Source: Tubulanus polymorphus (lineage: Eukaryota; Nemertea; Palaeonemertea; Tubulaniformes; Tubulanidae). Taken from it: 64,000 bases of DNA. How positions within the stretch are numbered: the first letter of the stretch is position 1; each line of letters begins with the position of its first letter. Below, piece by piece: positions 29,726-40,153 of this stretch. The stretch lies in NCBI RefSeq assembly GCF_964204645.1, contig NC_134030.1, positions 14,350,447 through 14,414,446 on the forward strand, in the 5' to 3' direction. The position numbers and the translations under genes were made by a program. The notes beneath the pieces were generated by a model that was not told the origin of the DNA, made no database searches, and worked only from the letters and a program-made list of their open reading frames with translations.

Positions 29726-30886
29726 CTAGGGGTCCAGGGACAACATGCCCACTTGGGAAGTGGTTCCAAATGCTCAACAATCTAACAATTTCAATATTGA
29801 ACGCCCCCTGGTGACCATATACAAAAACCAATGACCTTGAAACTCACCACAATCATAGAACATGTCAGCAGCTTCGATTTTGTAATTGATTGTGATAACA
29901 AAATATGCCTCGTTACCAATTTAATATGGAAATACTAAGTTATTCTACTATTTAATGCCCCCTGGTGACAATATTCAAAACCCAATGACCTCGAAACTTA
30001 CCACATTCATAGAACATGACATGAACTACAACTTTGCAATTGATCATGGAAACAAAATATGACTATGTACCAATATAATAAGGAAATATTAAGTTATTAT
30101 ACTATACAACGCCCCCTGGTGACCATAGAGAATAACCAATGTCCTTCAAACTTGCAACAATCATAGATGATGTCATGAGCTACAACTTTCCAATTGATTG
30201 TGGTTACAAAATATGCATAGGTACGAATATAATATAGAAATGCTAAGATATTGCATTATTCAAAGCCCCCTGGTGGCCATATTCAAAATCCAATGACCTT
30301 GAAACTCACCACAATCATAGAACACGTAATGAGCTACAACTTTCTAAATGATTGTGGTGACAAAATACGCTTAGGTATCAATATAATGTGGAAAAACTTT
30401 TTCCCACTTACGAGTACTGGTGACACCAAGATGGCCGCCAATTGCGTCATAATTGGCTGATCAAAAATACCTGTCTCAGGTATAAAACATCCCTTTCCAA
30501 AGAATACCCATCACAAAATGCAATGAGAAATGGTAAACCAGTAGGAAGCTACAGGACTCAGAATTCGGGCCAAAATTAACATTTTTTGGCACTAAAAAGG
30601 TCATAGGACGGCCATCTTGAGTCCGATCGACCCAATTTTTGTTATACTGATGGGCCCAGGGGGGATTCACATATATCCGAAAGATCAAGGTAATTGATCG
30701 AAGCGTCTTCAAAATTTCCCTCAATAAGTTCAAAAACGTGTAAAAAGTGCTGATTTTGGTGAACAACAATGGCTGCCAGTCGGCCATCTTGAATCTGATA
30801 GGGCCAGTTTTTGAGCTTAAGATGTGTCTAGGGTAGATACATGCGTAACCCAAATATCAAGACATTACCTTGAAGCGTCTTCAAAA
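29726..30886 (+). mobile_element. HINE copy H3, 3' end missing
   Basis: It starts CTAGGGGTCCAGGGACAAC, carries four core monomers of about 154 bp and the unique 3' region (AAGATGGCCGCCAATTGCG and beyond). It breaks off at CTTCAAAA near 30886, where a GTTCCG repeat begins. The terminal hairpin and the GGAC tract are absent. It lies within GTTCCG-type sequence that resumes on the right. Confidence 0.85.
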
Positions 30887-31200
30887 GGGGTAACTGTAAT
30901 TTGCGGAACGGAACACTACTAAAATCCACTTCATTATCAACTGATTTATCAATTTTTGTCATACATGTACATAGTACTACTAAGAAAATACTTATCAACA
31001 TTAGAACGGAACCATAGTACTGAATGTTTCAAATCGCCAATAGTCAATTGTCTCTCGCATTGATTAAAAAACTTGTCATTCGACACATAATTGTGATAAC
31101 AATAGGGGTATCACCGACTTAATATACGTGTACTTAAATATTGTTATCATTTGAATTTGGTATATGGTCCCTGTTCCGTTCCGGTAATTACAGTAAGCCC
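30887..31200. repeat. GTTCCG-related sequence right of H3
   Basis: 30887-31020 is homologous to 29545-29700 (TAACTGTAATTTGCGGAACG, then ACTTCATTATCA and GAACGGAACCATAGTACTG). A further partial palindrome lies at 31173-31195. Confidence 0.65.
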
Positions 31201-32080
31201 TACACAAACAAGTTTCAGATTCATGACGCTCTTATGGTCCAGTACAGGATAAAACCCAGAGAAAAATATTAGCGATGTCGATCTATATCAGTGCAGTGCT
31301 TCATCTAGCATTGAAAAAGGGCAGGGTACTGATTTCAAGTAAGGGCATTTTTGAGCGTGATTCCATTGGAGCAAGGGCACATAATAACGCACTCACGTCT
31401 GTTTTAGGGGCAACCTGCAATGTTCCCTATTGCATAGAATCGAGGTACCCCTACTACGAATGAGGACTAGAAACTATCTTTAACTCTGATTTTGCCATGA
31501 GTGACACACTTGACCACAGTACATCCTTACACCTATGCCTGTAAATTGACAAAAGTTAATCAATAATATGATAGATAGGGCTTTCAAAATGATTTGGAAA
31601 ACCAGTTGCAGACAAAAAAATAGCAGACAAAAAATAGCAGAAAAAAAGCCATCTCAAAGAGCAAATGATACAGCGAAAAAAAGCCAGCAATATTGTATAG
31701 GCCTACATGAAATTGCATATCTTTAATCTTTGAAATATCAAATTAATTTATTTAAATTGATAGTGTTAGTGATCGGCAAGTAACTGATGATAATTGGTAA
31801 GCAGCCAGGTTAAGAACACATTATTGCTATTAGGCCACTCAAACTAATTGTCTCAACGAGTCTCTCTGTGAGTTCACCGAACAAAGTTTTTCACCTTGTA
31901 TATATAAAATTTGTCTAATAGTCTAGATAAAAAGATCCAGAGCATCACGATGTGTTCAAAACGAAACAATCCGTGTTCAAAACGAGACAATCCATCGATT
32001 ATACACCACCAGCTTTACAATCGCAGTCGCTAGAATGATTGGCAGTAGTTTGGAAGTCAGCCAATTTCCTGGAAACTTAA
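31200..32080. other. No gene seen; minor tandem repeats
   Basis: Includes tandem AAAATAGCAGA units near 31615-31650 and a duplicated TGTTCAAAACGARACAATCC at 31950-31993. No coding signal. Confidence 0.45.
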
Positions 32081-32085
32081 ACTAG

Positions 32086-32190
32086 GCCACGCGTCTGCAT
32101 CCTCCCTTTGCAGGGAGTCGAACCTGATGGCATCGCTACACTCAGCCACTGCACGAACCCCTGCCATAAACGACCACGTGCGCAGTTACA
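32086..32190 (-). repeat. tRNA-derived SINE-like head, copy 1
   Basis: The minus strand has a Pol III A-box-like GTGGCTGAGTGTAGCG and a B box AGGTTCGACTCCC at tRNA-like spacing, with a CTGCAAAGGGAGGATGC tail. It is homologous to 32520-32640 on the other strand. The acceptor stem does not close as in a tRNA, so a SINE is more likely than a tRNA gene. Confidence 0.5.
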
Positions 32191-32519
32191 TGCGCACTAT
32201 CCAAACGAAAACTGGCGGCACCAATCAGATTGCTCGTTGTATAATCGCTTTGGCAATCAATTCCAATATGGATTCCGTTTCGTCTCTGAGTAAATTCGAA
32301 CTGCAAATATTTGAAGAAATCTGTCATATTTTCGGTTTGGAAAGTTTATCGAGTCATCAGATGTTGTATTTGATAACTGTTTGATAACAAAGCACACGAG
32401 AACGAACAAACCATTCTTCGACAAACCGGAAATCATATAAATGGGAAAACCCAGGCGGAAGTATGGACCAAATGAAACATGATTTCTGACTGGCTGACAA
32501 TGACATCACGGTAAACCTG

Positions 32520-32640
32520 CGCATGGATCTGCGCACATGGTCGTTTATGGCAGGGTTTCGTGCCGTGGCAATCTCGATGCCGTCAGGTTCGAATCCCTGC
32601 CGGGGGAGGATGCGCGTCTGAGGCACGTTTTCACACGATG
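32520..32640 (+). repeat. tRNA-derived SINE-like head, copy 2
   Basis: It shares TCGTTTATGGCAGGG, the B box AGGTTCGAATCCCTG (32585-32599) and GGGAGGATGC with copy 1, in inverted orientation about 400 bp away. The A-box region is degraded (GTGGCAATCTCGATG). Confidence 0.5.
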
Positions 32641-33378
32641 CACATTGACTGCAGTACATTTAAATATAACCACTGATCACATGAGCTACTATCATGATAT
32701 CATACGAAATATTTCATAGCCCTCGTAGGATTCTTACTAACAGTGGGATGCGACGGCTTATTTTGAAAGCCCTGACTCATTACTCGTGACTGACAAAGGC
32801 GAGGGCGGACCTACGGGAAGTGATGAGGGCACAAGGGTGAGCATGGGACACATCTGAAGGGCACAAGGGCGGCTATTTTCAGAGGCGGGGCGAACCGCCC
32901 CTCTATTTTTGGCAAGATGAAGCACTGCAGTGATCCCCTCCAACTAGTTATAAAAAATTTATATTGGGAATGACTTCTAAGGTAAGGATGATGAAAGCTC
33001 TCTGCTCTGCGACATTGACTGCTGTACTACTCTTCGCCAGTCGCAAATTCCTTCTTCAGATGCATTGGTTTAAATTAAAGATAGTAATTTCGACAGCCTA
33101 TTCATTAGAACTGTTGGCTTCCTAAATTTCAGAGATTTGACTGGAATCAGATGTATTTCAGTCACTGCTTTGCACTTAAATCGCTGTTAGTATCACCCGT
33201 TTCTATACACAACACCATGTTGTTTTGGTTCGGGTTCTAAGAATGATGTCACACTTCCGGGTTCAAGCCGATCAAGTCTCATTTTTATAGTAATGAAAGA
33301 AGAAAAATTAATTTCTTGACTGCTGAACCAATTAATAGGTTATAATTGACGATTAAAATTACTTTTAGCCAAATCTAA
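32641..33378. other. No gene seen
   Basis: A stretch at 32790-32920 contains repeated GGGCACAAGGG motifs and AAGATGAAGCACTGCAGTGA, which is partly mirrored at 31285-31310. Otherwise nothing is recognised. Confidence 0.4.
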
Positions 33379-34071
33379 CTAGGGGTCCAGGGACACCATG
33401 CCCACTTGGGAAGTGGTTTCAAATGCTCAACAATCTAACAATTTCAATATTCAACGCCCCCTAGTGACCATGTACAAAAACCAAAGACCTTGAAATCCAC
33501 CACAATCATAGAACATGTCAGCAGCTACGATTTTGTAATTGATTGTGATAACAAAATATGCCTCGTTACCAATTTAATGGTCATTGGGTTTTGCATATGG
33601 TCACCAGTGGGCGTTGAATACTAAGTTATTCTACTATTCAACGCCCACTGGTGACCATATGCAAAACCCAATGACCTTAAAACTCACCACAATCGTAGTA
33701 CATATCATGAAATACAACTTTGCAATTGATCATGGTAACAAAATATGCCTAGGTACCAATCTAATAAGGAAATACTAAGCTATTCTACTATTCAACGCCC
33801 CCTGGTGACTATATGGAATAAATAATGTCCTTAAAAACTCACCACAATCATAGACGATGTCATGAACTACAACTTTGCAATTGATCATGGTAACAAAGTA
33901 TGCCTAGGTACCAATAAAATAAGGAAATACTAGGTTATTCTACTATTCAACGCCCCCTGGTGACCATATTGAATAATTAATATCCTTAAAACTCACCACA
34001 ATCATAGACGATGTCATGAGCTACAACTTTGAAATTAATTGTGGTAATAAAATATGTATTGGTACAAATAT
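33379..34071 (+). mobile_element. HINE copy H4, truncated in the core
   Basis: The 5' end and about four core monomers are present. The copy stops mid-monomer at GGTACAAATAT near 34071, where the putative BEL/Pao LTR begins. The 3' region is absent. One monomer contains a perfect inverted duplication (33579-33676). Confidence 0.8.
33579..33676. repeat. Perfect 42-bp inverted repeat inside H4
   Basis: Arms 33579-33620 and 33635-33676 are exact reverse complements with a 14-base spacer. The arm is ordinary HINE monomer sequence (GTGACCATATGCAAAACCCA), so the left arm is an inverted local duplicate. Other HINE copies lack it. Confidence 0.9.
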
Positions 34072-34560
34072 TGTTATGCGCAATTCTCATTTTCGATGTA
34101 TATTCTTTTTCGTACTTGTTAACCTGTGTTTAATTATTAGGTTAGGGTTTATCTTTTTATTTAGTTCACTATTCAGTGTGTATACATGGATTTAGATTTT
34201 CATGAATAGTAGATTTAACATGTCCTGCTTAGTGTACTACACTTAATCGATCGCTGTATAAGCAGCTTATATACGAATACAGAATTTCAATATAAAGGGT
34301 TTTGGGTATTTTTCATGGACACTTGCCATGTGAGTGCTGTCCTGTACAGATCTCCTGATCTTTAGCTATCTACACCTAAATGTATATGATATCCATAAAC
34401 TCGGTGAGTGTTAATCTGTACTGTTTTTCGTATCTTGATTATAATTGAGAAATGTTTAAAACTGAGATTTATTGTATTTTTGTTTGTTTCTATTGTAGTA
34501 AATCGTTTCAACGAGAATAATTAAAAACGTATTTATGATAATGCATATGAAGCTTATTGA
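34072..34560 (+). mobile_element. Putative 5' LTR/leader of BEL/Pao element 1
   Basis: It begins TGTTATGCGC directly at the break in H4 and ends just before TTTTGGTCGTCGGTTACC, which parallels the sequence after the element 2 LTR (TTTTTGGTGCGGTGACC). No second LTR remains for comparison, so the exact end is uncertain. No ORF. Confidence 0.4.
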
Positions 34561-34609
34561 TTAAGTGTTGTTTTGGTCGTCGGTTACCACATCATTTACG
34601 AGTTTGAAG

Positions 34610-35897
34610 ATGAATCAAGATCATGTATTGGAGACTGGAGAAGACAGTGCTGAAAAAGCTGATTCATTGGGGCGAGGTAAAAGGAAGAAGCCTTTTACTG
34701 AAAAGGGTCGCAGTTATACTATCGACACGTTAGAGAAAAGATTGGAGAGTAAATATTCGGAGCTTCAAAAAAGACAAATTTACTTCAATCTATGTTGATG
34801 GACCCTGATTGTAAAAGTGATGTCATTGAACCTCAGTATAAATGATGGCTCACTTTGATAGAGACGTTTTATCAGTATCATGATGATCTGTGCAAGTGCT
34901 ATGATGATTCAGAACGCCAGGCATATTTAGGGAAATTTAATGACAGGGAAGAATTCATCAAACGATTCAAGTCAGAGACAGAACAAAGGTTTAAAGAAAA
35001 TGTTCAGTTACCGATACCCATTGTAGTGGAAGATGATGTACTGTCGCAGAAAAGCAAATATTCATTCGATTCCCGTTCACGGCAGTCTTCGATCGGTAGA
35101 ACTATTGTGTCTGCAAAGATTAAAGAAGCCCAACGCGTTGCTGAGCTCACTACCCGGGCAGCGGCACTAAGGAAAAAGCAGGCTTTGGATGAAACGAAGT
35201 TTTGCCTAAAACAGGAGGAGGAGGCTCTAGAGATAAATACGGAGTTAGCAGTAGCGGGTGGTCGATCTAAGGTTTTAGAAAGTCTAGGTGAAAACTTTGA
35301 TCCTCTGAATCTCTCGAAACTGGTCCAGTTACGGTGAAGACACAATTGGGTCCGCTATCACAGCCTTTCATCCCCTGTCGGCCTATGGTGCCGACCGAGA
35401 TACGCGAACAGGGTTGTGAACAACCGAGGAACGAATTCGCAGATGGATCAGCATGGATGTCGACAATGGTGCGCCAGTTAAAAAAACCTACGGTGGACAT
35501 TAAGAAGTTTAGTGGTAGCCCCCTTGAATACAATAGATTTATGCGTCAGTTCAAGGTTATGGTTATTCAAATATCTGATAACTATGATGAAAAATTGAAT
35601 TATCTTGAACAGTTTACAATCGGCGAAGCGAACAAAATCGTGACAGGTTTCAGTTATCTTGACAGTGCTCATGGATTTGAATCAGCCATGCGAGAGTTGA
35701 AAGAAAGATACGGGGATCCTCAGCTTATAGCTCAGGCATTTATTTCAAAAGCTCTGCAATGGCCTGATGTCAAGGGAGATGAAGCTAAAAGTTTAGATGA
35801 GTTCTCTATATTCCTGGTGGAGTGCGAAAATGCAGTGAGGTGCAACGACGCGGTAAGAATACTTGAATATCCGGAAAACTTGAAACGTCTACCGTAA
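34610..35897 (+). pseudogene. BEL/Pao element 1 gag, N-terminal part, frameshifted
   Basis: Gag would form the particle of this LTR retrotransposon. The likely start is ATG 34610 (MNQDHVLETGEDS). The frame closes at 34798 and an in-frame stop lies near 34850. Another frame runs 34855-35337 with a long helical, charged region (EAQRVAELTTRAAALRKKQA). A third frame runs 35334-35897 with the DUF1759 domain typical of Pao gag (VDIKKFSGSPLEYNRFMRQF and ELKERYGDPQLIAQAF). The gene is interrupted at 35890 by a TA-flanked MITE and resumes at 36483. At least two frameshifts show decay. Confidence 0.8.
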
Positions 35898-36480
35898 AAA
35901 CCGGCGAAGTCGAGTTTTTAATCCTTGATTTTACCACTAAATTATTGACCTCGACTTATACCCCGAGTATAGTTTTCTACTAAGTATTTTCAGGTCACAA
36001 GAAATATTGATTCTACCAGACAAAAAAGACAGTGTTCATCTTCTCACTGCTATAACAGTTTGAATAATTATTCATGATAAATAAAGTTATTTAATGAAAA
36101 AAACTTCTTTCATTTTGACACAGCTTCATTTAAAACGATGTATTCATATATGCACGCTAATAGCAGCGCTTGATAAATTAGGCTATATATAGCGTGTGAC
36201 TCACACTACTGTCTCATTGAATGGTAGTGTATTATACCCGAGTGTGTGTGTAACAGTCTATTGATTAACACACAGCAGCAATCAGGCTGACGCGCGGCGG
36301 CGTGCGTGAAGGCGCACATCGTTATCAAAACCAACTATTCAATATAATGATACAAGTAATTATTCTTCTAAGAGAAGGGACTCGACTTATAAGCAGGATA
36401 TATGTTAAAATCATGAAATGTAGGTCTAAAAATCGACCTCGACTTATACGCTGCGTAGACTTATACGCCGGTTTTAACAG
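35892..36480. mobile_element. Tc1/mariner-pogo-type MITE, copy 2 (589 bp), inside Pao gag
   Basis: An inverted copy of the 23070-23647 element. TA occurs at 35890-35891 and 36481-36482. Removing the insert plus one TA leaves the gag reading frame continuous, which confirms both the boundaries and the TA duplication. The right terminus has diverged (AACAG for TACGG). Confidence 0.9.
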
Positions 36481-36482
36481 TA

Positions 36483-37177
36483 ATCGCTAAGTTGCCACTA
36501 TTCCTTCACAATAGATGGCGAACGATTGCCATGCAAAAAAGAGACACCGGACAGTCAGTTCATTTTGGGGATTTAGTCACTTTTGTAAAACGTGAGTCCA
36601 AAAAGGCAAATGATCCCGTCTATGGACGCGATGCAATGGGAAGTAGCCGGAGGAAGCCGATGCTTTTCAGTCAGATGAAGCCTAGAATGAGTAGTAATTT
36701 TGCCTAAGATAAGACGCAGGATAGTATCCGAAGTTCGGGATTAGGCAGTGATTCGAAGACTTGTGCGTACTGTAGGGGTTCAGATCATGGCCTTAGTTGT
36801 TTGAAGAATGCTCATTTAAAGAAAAGAAGAACTTCTTACGAACTAGTTCACGTTGTTTTGGCTGCCTAGGTGAAGGTCACATCAGTCGCTTCTGTACTAA
36901 AAGATTTGTTTGTAAGAAGTGTCAGAAACTACATCCGACAATACTTCACATCGAACGATTAAATCAACAGTCAACTTCATTGATTCCTCAACAGACTTCA
37001 GCGGTACCAAAGGTTAATGCATTCTCGGAATATGATGACGGGAAGTTTAATTACAAGATGGCAGTAATTCCCGTGAAAGTTCGTATTAATGGTTGCACTG
37101 GTCTAGTGGAAACATATGTTTTCATGGACACTGGAAACAATGTTTCCTTTTGTTCGACTTCTCTCATGCAGAAATAG
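36483..37177 (+). pseudogene. BEL/Pao element 1 gag C-terminus and protease
   Basis: After the MITE the gag frame continues to an in-frame stop at 36707, then CAYCRGSDHGLSC (first zinc knuckle, about 36765-36805). A frame at 36797-37177 carries CFGCLGEGHISRFC (CX2CX4HX4C knuckle) and CKKCQKLHP. The retropepsin-like active site follows (VFMDTGNNVSF, catalytic Asp in DTG). The protease would process Gag-Pol. Frame changes near 36707 and 37177 break the polyprotein. Confidence 0.8.
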
Positions 37178-37191
37178 GGTATTACTGGAAA

Positions 37192-38236
37192 AAAGAAAAG
37201 AATTAAGTTAGATACTATGGGAGAATCAGTTACGATGGAAACCTTTTGTCTAAAAGGAATTCAAATTGGTGATTTCAACGAAAAAGCCTTCATCGATTTA
37301 CCAACTACTTATACGAAATCGACTATTCCAGTATCGAGGTTGCATATACCGTTACCCGAGGACCTACAAAAATGGCCTCATTTAACAGGCATTGATCTCC
37401 CAGTCATTGATTCCGACATTGAGCTACTAATTGGAGGCAATGTAGCAGAGGCGTATTATCCGTTAGAATGTTTAACAGGGCCACACGGTAGTCCTCACGT
37501 CACAAGAACGATACTTGGATGGATTCCGTGGGGTGTACGTCAAGATGACTCGCAACAAGTTGACTTATCATACGCTACTGATGCCCGTATAACTTCTGAC
37601 TGTAAGGAGTTACAGAACCTGGATCGGATGGTTAGACAGGCAATGAATTTTGATTTTCCGGAGCGAGCCTTGGATGAGAAAGCAGAAAATTCGCAGAAAG
37701 ACATGGCATTCCTTAAAAAGGCTACTCATTCTATTCAACTTAAAGAAGGCCATTACGTTATTGAATTGCCTTTTACAGATGATGATATCAAATTACCAGC
37801 CAACAAGGATCTCGCTTTGAAAAGATTAAAAAGCTTAGAACAAAAGCTAAGAGGTCAACCGCAGTTTAAAGCTGACTACGATAATTTCATGGCAACGATC
37901 TTAAAGAGAGGTTACGCGGAGTTAGTTCCTGAGAAAGACTTGAGCTGTGATGATGGATGGGTATGGTACATACCATATCATGGCGTCTACCATGCACAGA
38001 AGAAAAAAATAAGAGTAGTTTTTGACTGCATGGCACGTTTTAATGGAGTTTCACGAATGAGGTATTACTCCCAGGTCCCGCGATTTGACCAGCTATCTAC
38101 TGGGCGTACTGCTTCGATTCAGAATGGAAAATGTAGCTATCATTGGCGACGTAGAGAAGATAAAAAGGACCTTAAAAGGATCGTGATTGTTTAAGATTTT
38201 ATTGGTGGCCTGATGGCAATTAAGACTCCAAACCTC
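37192..38236 (+). pseudogene. BEL/Pao element 1 reverse transcriptase, palm partly deleted
   Basis: The frame 37217-38194 holds the region between protease and RT (LTGIDLPVIDSDIELLIGGN, then GPHGSPHVTRTILGWIPWG) and the start of RT (KIRVVFDCMARFNGVSR). Motif A begins (AIIGDVEK) at about 38130. Then the frame shifts repeatedly and roughly 30 codons of the palm seem missing before the FGAV-type block near 38240. The RT copies RNA to DNA in the particle; this copy cannot. Confidence 0.75.
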
Positions 38237-39260
38237 AGACCTGTTTGGTGCGGTTTCATCGCCTAGTTGTTCCAACATAGCTCTTCGTCAAACGGCCTTG
38301 GATTTTGCTGATGAGTATGATAGTGATGTTCTGGATGCAGTCACACGATGTTTCTACGTGGATGATTGTTTGCGAAGTGAAGAATCTGTGTCAGATGGGA
38401 TAAGGTTAATACGAGGCATTACATCTATCTGCGCGACAGGAGGGTTTAGAATGACGGGATGGTGCAGTAATGATCCAGAAGTCGTGGAAGCTGTACCTAC
38501 GTCGGAACGAGCTGAAACCGATCAAGCGCGTCAGAGAGCTTTGGGCGTGACTTGGATATTGGATTCTGATAGATTCGGTTTCACGGTTTCTATCAAAGAC
38601 AAATCTCCCTTTCGACGTGGAATACTTTCCGTAGTGAGTTCGGTGTTCGATCCTTTAGGACTCATATCACCGCATATTCTCCCTGGAAAAGAGCTGTTAC
38701 AGGAGATATGTAAGAGAGGTCTAGATTGGGATACAGAAATAATGGGTGATTTGTTAGTTAAGTGGAAACGCTGGCAGGAAGATATCTCGCATCTGGAAAA
38801 TTTGTCTGTACCTCGTTGTATCAAACCATCTGATTTTGGGAGCGTTATCTCAAAGCAAATCCACTATTTCTCTGATGCGAGTGAGATCGGATATGGAACT
38901 GCGATATATTTGAGAGTGGTGAATGAAAGCGGCGATATTCATTGTCAATTGCTAATGGGAAAATCGCGTGTCGCACCGCTTAAAAAAGTAACTGTTCCAT
39001 GTTTGGAACTAAATTCAGCTGCTATGGGCGTCAAGATGCATGTTGTACTCCAGAGGCAACTGGATCTGAAGTTCATTGAAAGCTTCTTTTTGAGTGATAG
39101 TGCATCGGTATTAAAATATATTAGAAATGAAAGCAGTCGATTCAAAACGTTTGTCGCAAATCGAATATCACTTATCCGAGAGGTGACATCTCCTGAACAA
39201 TGGAGATTTGTTAATTCGTGTATGAACCCTGCGGATAAAGCATCAAGAGGAATGAAATAA
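38237..39260 (+). pseudogene. BEL/Pao element 1 RT C-terminus and RNase H
   Basis: The catalytic box appears as FYVDDCLRSEESV near 38350, intact with both Asp residues. It is followed by the thumb/connection (VFDPLGLISPHILPGKELLQ). The RNase H domain shows HYFSDASEIGYGTAIYLR (first Asp), VPCLELNSAA (Glu) and LSDSASVLKYI (Asp). SCMNPADKASRG near 39225 is the usual Pao end of the domain. The frame is open from 38298 to a stop at 39260. Confidence 0.85.
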
Positions 39261-40153
39261 GACGATCCTAATCCTGAATTGTGGTTTCAGGGCCCTCATT
39301 TCCTGCATAAACCGGAGTCAGAGTGGCCAGTGGACCTAAGTTCGCAAACAAATATAAATGGCGATGATAGTGAATTAAAGAAGGTGACGTGTGCTGCTTT
39401 CGCTGATGACACGCCAGAAAATGCTCTTGGAAAACTTATGAGCTATTGTTCAGAATGGGAAAAACTAAGACGTTTTGTCGCTCATTTCATTCGAGTAAAG
39501 GATTTCCTTCGCTGGAAAGCCACTGAACGAAAACGGATCGATATTGGTCTTTGTATCGATACACCAGTAGAAACTGAACGTCGTTCTGAAGTAGAAAAGA
39601 TCCTGAAACGTTCTCAAGAAGGGAAAAACTTCATAACCTTGAATTTAGAATCTCTGAAAAAAGCTGAGTGTATAGGAATTATACTACTACTTCATAGCGA
39701 GCAACAGCACTACTTGAGCGAAGAGTTCAATCGTCTGGCTAGCGGCAAAACCGTTAAAAGGTCGAGCCCACTCTATAAGTTTGATCCGTTCGTTGAAAAT
39801 GGTCTGATAGGGGTTGGAGGCAGATTGGAAAATGCACAAATACCTTATGATGCGAAACATCCTATTATTAGTTCCTAAGTTGTCGACTCTGGCAGAGAAA
39901 TTAATTCGACACACTCATATGCATACTGTCGGACATCTGGGAAAGAATGCAGTTCTATCGCATTTACGGCAGAACTATTGGGTCATAGGAGCCAACAGTA
40001 TTCTAAGAAAACTAATGTCATCGTGCGTTAATTGTATCAAATATAAAGGAAGATGTAATGAGCAAAAAATGGCAAACCTACCACCTGAAAGATAAGCTGT
40101 AGACCCACCCTTCACACATACAGGTGTGGATTACTTTGGACCGTTTGAAGTAA
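39261..40153 (+). pseudogene. BEL/Pao element 1 integrase N-terminal region, truncated by HINE
   Basis: Frames 39279-39878 and 39814-40095 overlap; a frameshift lies near 39850. The first contains LWFQGPHFLH and the conserved linker ending GLIGVGGRLENA. The second has the H2C2 zinc-binding domain (HTHMHTVGHLGKNAVLSHLR to SSCVNC). The catalytic core starts (GVDYFGPF, first Asp) but stops at 40153, where HINE H5 is inserted. Past H5 (from 42429) the next few codons are compatible, then homology is lost. The rest of the integrase and the 3' LTR are missing. Confidence 0.8.

Noticed and set aside
30476-30853. 125-codon minus-strand ORF, also at 52305-52682
   Set aside because: It recurs in HINE copies with changes that do not favour conservation, has no domain, and is interrupted in H5. 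It is a by-product of the HINE 3' region.
32086-32640. Two tRNA genes
   Set aside because: A and B boxes are present but acceptor stems do not close and the copies share non-tRNA tails, so SINE-like repeats fit better.
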